This document shows positions 60,001-64,000 of a DNA stretch of 64,000 nt, piece by piece. Source of the DNA: Sphagnum compactum (Eukaryota > Bryophyta > Sphagnopsida > Sphagnales); assembly GCA_965153455.1 (NCBI GenBank), contig OZ234503.1, positions 5,208,001-5,272,000 on the forward strand, given 5' to 3'. A model generated the notes under the pieces. It made no database searches. It saw only the letters and a list, made by a program, of their open reading frames with translations, and was not told where the DNA came from. Positions within the stretch are counted from its first letter, which is position 1; each line of letters begins with the position of its first letter. Both the position numbers and the translations under genes were made by a program.

Positions 60001-61674
60001 TGGGTGAATGCGAAATGTGTGGCATTCAGTTGTTGAAGGTATGTTTAGCAGAGTTGTCTACTGACAAGAAAACACAATGGTGTAGTATTGGCCATCAAGT
60101 GGTGGGTACAAATGTTGATGGTTGAGAAAAAAAAATTAGCATGGTGTTGTACAATGATACGACACCTTTTATTTTGATTGAACACCTAAAACTTTTCCTT
60201 TTAGCATTTGTGGTACACAATTTTATTGTTTATTGGCAGGAGAAAAAATTTAAGCAGTTTATGAAATAGATACCTAAGGACATAATGGTTTCATGTATAG
60301 ATTTCTCTAAAAACTATGCAATAAAGGTTCAAAATGGAATCCAAGACATGCACTGGTTTTCATTATAGGTCATTATCTTAGTTCACATCACATATCAACA
60401 TAATCATGATTATGATGTAGCCTTAAACATGCCTAAAATCCTAAAAGAGGTGCATTATTATGTATATGATGAGAAGACTACGACATTATGTTTGTTCAAC
60501 ATGCATGTTGGTTGCATTGGGAGTATCTGAAATCAAAAGGGTGTCATCTAAAGCAACACATTGGTTAGAGTGATGGTTGTTCTAATTAGTTCAAAAATGT
60601 AAGAACCTGGTACTTCTTGGGGAGGTATCACAATTTCACAGTTAGTGAGCGACTTCCAATGGGATGTCAAATGTTGTGGAACTACTTTGCAAGCGGGCAT
60701 GGCAAAGGCGAGGTGGATGGAGTAAGTGCCTTGCTCAAAAGGGAGTTTTGTAAATAACAACTTCAACCACATGGAATGAAGATCCAAAAGGCCCATGAAG
60801 CAATCAATTTCTTACAATTAGAATCTAACAAGTATCACGTAGCTCATCCGAATTATGGAGGGTTAACAAGACCTTTTGGGAGGTAAAGGTAGATGACGTT
60901 GATAGAAGCCATGACTTTCATTGTCAAACTGTGGTAGGGAGTCAAAAAATTCACTAAATGTGGTCTGTCACTTCTCAAGATCCAACATTGCTATAATGTA
61001 GAGACGTTTCTTGCCTTTGTGTTTATTGCCAAGATTCTGTCATAAGGACCTCATGTGAACAAGTACACAATTATTTATCACACTACAGTTTTTCATTTTG
61101 TGCTAATAGCTCTATATACATGAATTGCAAATGTTGGCATTAACATTTCTTTCCCATCTTTGAATCTAGGCCAACCATGTCTTACCTTGGCAGCTAATAT
61201 GATTGAAGCCCAACAAAATCCAACTAAACTATGATATGCATTTCATCTTTTAGATGATGAAGTAGAATTTAGCAATGGGGGAGAACAAATGGCAAAACAT
61301 GTTCCAGTGGGAGACAATGTGGTAATCAAGTGCCAAACTTCAATTGACGAGGATTATTAGATTCTTCTTTGTGACACATGATTGAACAGGCCTACACTGA
61401 TAGTTGGGGACAAGACTGGGTCCCTAGGGACTGGGTCATTCAAGGTGTATGGTATGAAAGATTGCGGCGAGGTAGTAGGTCATATATTTTATTAGAGGAT
61501 TCCCCTCCAACTTTTGTTTACTCTCATTTGATAATTGCTTCCAAGTTCAAGATGCCACCTATTGTCCATTGTGCAAGAGGTTCTAATGCAACCTATGAAC
61601 TAGTGCCTGATGTGATTAACATTATTCAGCAAGTCTTGGAAGCTCATGTACTGGTAGATGCATATGAGGACTAG
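57007..61674 (+). pseudogene. Large decayed multi-exon gene with GHGKGEVDG motif and HTH-like N-terminus
   Basis: The first coding block runs from ATG 57007 to about 57855. It has a Glu/Gln-rich start, a segment with DPRKAYRCI, and a helix-turn-helix-like stretch, AAKVLGVDRRNIKHGIER (about 57590). It ends at a CAG-GTAATA donor. An intron of about 1.7 kb follows, holding a tandem array. Coding resumes at about 59650 with WFVKRLKEWNTYCCKYH and a Cys-rich region to 60125 (HNHCACSWETIC, GECEMCGIQLL). Decayed sequence then leads to WNYFASGHGKGEVDG (60677-60721) and ALLKRE. A last segment from 61378 shows WGQDWVPRDWVIQG and YILLEDSP and ends at 61674. Numerous stops break it. The HTH, the Cys-rich middle and the conserved acidic motif suggest a transposase-like protein. 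I do not know a name for the family. Confidence 0.68.
58290..59090 (+). repeat. Tandem array, about five units of roughly 152 bp, inside an intron
   Basis: An AAGGT anchor recurs at 58306, 58471, 58623, 58775 and 58928 (165, 152, 152 and 153 bp apart). Each unit carries a GAAAAGGT-type word and its inverse ACCTTTTCAAAAG about 45-60 bp later, so each could form a stem-loop. A word like TTAATTAAGTCCTTT closes most units. Confidence 0.85.
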
Positions 61675-61710
61675 TGCCCAGAGTTATCAATTTTATACTG
61701 CTTGTAGGGA

Positions 61711-64000
61711 ATGATCAACAAGATCAAAGATAGGGTGAAAGACACCTTTGGAACTTTCATTGGAGTTTTAACTAATTACACTACCAATTCGTTTTGCTTA
61801 TGTCTGACATTCAAAATGAGTCATGCATATTATGTTGGTTGTTTTACATTTTTCCAACAAGATTTTGGTGATGTTGAATGCATGCAAATAGGAAATACTA
61901 TGAAGTTTATGTTTGCAAATTTGTTAGAAAGGTTAATTTAGGTTTGTAGATTAAGTTTACCACTTTCAACTGTTATTTAAGGTTTGTGTTTGTAGATTAA
62001 GGTGACCATTCTCAATAGTGAGATCATTTGACAATGGCATTTAGGGACATTTTGACATCAAGTATAAATAATAATATGCCATGCTCAAATATAGTTTATT
62101 GTTGCTGTCAAGCAAGTCAACAAATTGAGTATTGTGCAAATTTTTTTTACACAAAGTTGAATTATTTTTGTATTTGAAGATTCATTGCATGTGAAGGTGG
62201 TTTTATGGTTCTCACATCATCATTGCACTTTGATAGGTTGTGAAATTGAGACAGAATCATAAGCAATTGGAGTTTCAAAGTTAGAGGTTGTGTCAAAACT
62301 TTGTACAAAGATTTGTGAATTTGAGAATGTGATTTTATATAGTAAGGGTCCAATAATTGATCCACAACAATATCAGATGGGGTTGAAGTTGAAGCTACTC
62401 AAACTTAGAAAGGTGACAATTTGCTACTTGGTATGTATAGAAACCATCTTGGAGTTTGGAGTTAAAACAATTTTGTGGTATGTAATACATTTTTTTCCAT
62501 TTACTGTAAATTGGATTTCAATTTGCAAATTTAGAGTATTCATGAAAAATTAGATTTGTAGGACCCAAGGGAAATTTATTCATAATTGACTTGTATAACT
62601 TTTCCTATTTATTTGTGGCATATCATTGTTTAAAAACTTTTTGTTTTCTATGTCAATGTTTGTTTAGCTGTATGTTTAATTCTCTTAATTATTGTTAATC
62701 CACTCCTCAAAGTAATTAATAACCTCATGGTCCTTGCAGTTGTAGACATGACCTAGCAACAAGTACATAGGGTTGGATATCCACCTTGGTAGTAAGACCA
62801 TTTTGCATAAAAATGTTTGCACCAGAGCAGAACCATGGGTGGCCATGGATTTATACTGCTCTTTTGTTAAATTACAGTAATAAAATATTTCTTCTAATTT
62901 TTGTATTTTTTTTCATTTGTAGATTTTGTCACCTATATGTAAAGATTCCCAACTTAGGAAATAAACAACTCCATTGTACATGACCACATCCTTCTTTAAT
63001 CTTTACAAATAGTGGGGATATCATCTATTTGATAACTTGATTATTTTATTCTTTGAACAATTTTTTCACTTCTCAAAATAATTAATAACCTCAAATGGAT
63101 AAAATACACAATTTTGATTTGAATTTTGTTCAAAGTTGATAGTGCATCCGAATCCTGCATTCGTATTACGAGCATTGGGTCGCATGAACAGAAATCCCAG
63201 CAAATATCCTAAAATCCAAAATTATGATCTATATTTAGGTTTGTAAATTAGCCAGCATGTATGCAAAGTTCAAAGTTCATCCTTGTTATGATATTGCCAT
63301 CAAAACTTGCATATACATTTAAATATTCTTACCCTCTAAGTACACAATTTTAATCAAGATCATAAATTTTGAACAATTTTTTTTTCATGCTGCTTTTTAA
63401 GATGTAGTTCACAATACACTCAAAATTTTGCATTTGTATTCAAGGCAAAATATCAAGAAATCCAAAATTATAATTGGTATTCAAATCTTTATATTAGCCT
63501 ATATACAAAGTTGAGAGTTCATCCAAAAATATTGTCATGTTTTGCATCTATATTTAGATTAAAACCTAAAATCCATACTTCTAATTTGTGTGCAAAATTG
63601 TATTACACAATATACAAAGTTCAAAATCAATTCTGCATTTAATATTTAGATCAGAGTAACTTGAATCCAAAATTCTAATATATGTTCAAAACTGTATTTT
63701 AGAGTACATACAAAGTTCAAAGGCAGTCCAAAGATATTATGTTCTTGCATATGCATTTGAATATGTTTGCCTTTCGACAAATGTTATAGTCTACCATGAA
63801 ACAACTTCGGTTGTGTATAATAACCAAGTGCCAAGATAAATGCAAAGGGTCAGTTTTGTAATTCATTAGTGGTCCCTTGAAACATTTAGAAAGATAAATT
63901 GATAGTACTGCCCATATCTGAACCCACCAAAAAGCACTATGGTCAAGTGCATCCAAAATTACTAATTTCAAAATCTAGATGTTAAAATGTAGTTCAAAGT
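61711..64000. other. 3' flank, AT-rich, no gene recognised
   Basis: Open frames (61711-61941, 62290-62553, 62786-62983) have no recognisable domain. From about 63100 to 64000 a loose pattern of ACAAAGTTCAAAG-like words recurs about every 100-150 bp (for example 63265, 63509, 63617, 63708, 63988), suggesting a diverged tandem repeat. Confidence 0.4.

Overview
This is a stretch of nuclear DNA from a land plant. It is AT-rich, gene-poor and built mostly from transposable elements of several ages inserted into one another, with host-type genes or gene relics between them. The plant-type OVATE gene, the chromovirus with an initiator-tRNA-Met primer site, the Ty1/copia and CACTA elements and the F-box/LRR and calmodulin-like relics all point to a plant. 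I lean towards a seed-free vascular plant with a large genome, but the sequence alone does not settle the lineage. Layout: 0.4-1.2 kb holds a minus-strand calmodulin-like pseudogene. 2.6-2.9 kb is a GGTA microsatellite. From 2.9 to 18.0 kb lies a unit bounded by diverged inverted arms about 0.8 kb long. Inside it are a solo LTR nested in another solo LTR (4976-6851), a 46-48 bp tandem array (7616-8345), and a long decayed plus-strand gene with a GHTHEDIDG motif (8429-15443). That gene is split by a solo LTR (11207-14610), which is itself split by a 2.5 kb TG...CA element (11672-14163). From 19.1 to 33.9 kb lies an old minus-strand Ty1/copia element. It is broken by a CACTA-type element (19783-22343), a nearly intact Ty3/gypsy chromovirus (24032-30977) and another solo LTR (31378-32280). 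From about 34.9 to 38.8 kb there is a decayed plus-strand Ty3/gypsy relic that ends just inside its reverse transcriptase. The one gene that looks intact is a single-exon OVATE family protein (42128-44317, 729 aa). After it come a minus-strand FCP1-like phosphatase relic (47.9-48.6 kb), a very AT-rich block with a C-rich island and a GT microsatellite (48.6-51.75 kb), an F-box/LRR relic with a recognisable intron (51.9-52.8 kb), and a second decayed multi-exon gene (57.0-61.7 kb). That second gene has a helix-turn-helix-like region and a GHGKGEVDG motif, and a 152 bp tandem array lies in its apparent intron. How the parts relate: target-site duplications fix the insertion order. The copia element was hit independently by the CACTA element (TSD CTA) and a solo LTR (TSD CCAAA). 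The GHTHEDIDG unit was hit by a solo LTR (TSD TTTGG), which was then hit by the TG...CA element (TSD GTCTA). The gypsy element has no TSD, and about 0.33 kb of the copia is missing at its junctions. The best candidate for something undescribed is the pair of large gene-bearing units (2.9-18 kb and about 56.5-62 kb). They look like DNA transposons, have repeat arrays next to or inside the gene, and share a palindromic GGTGGCCACCAGG-type motif that also sits beside the FCP1-like relic.
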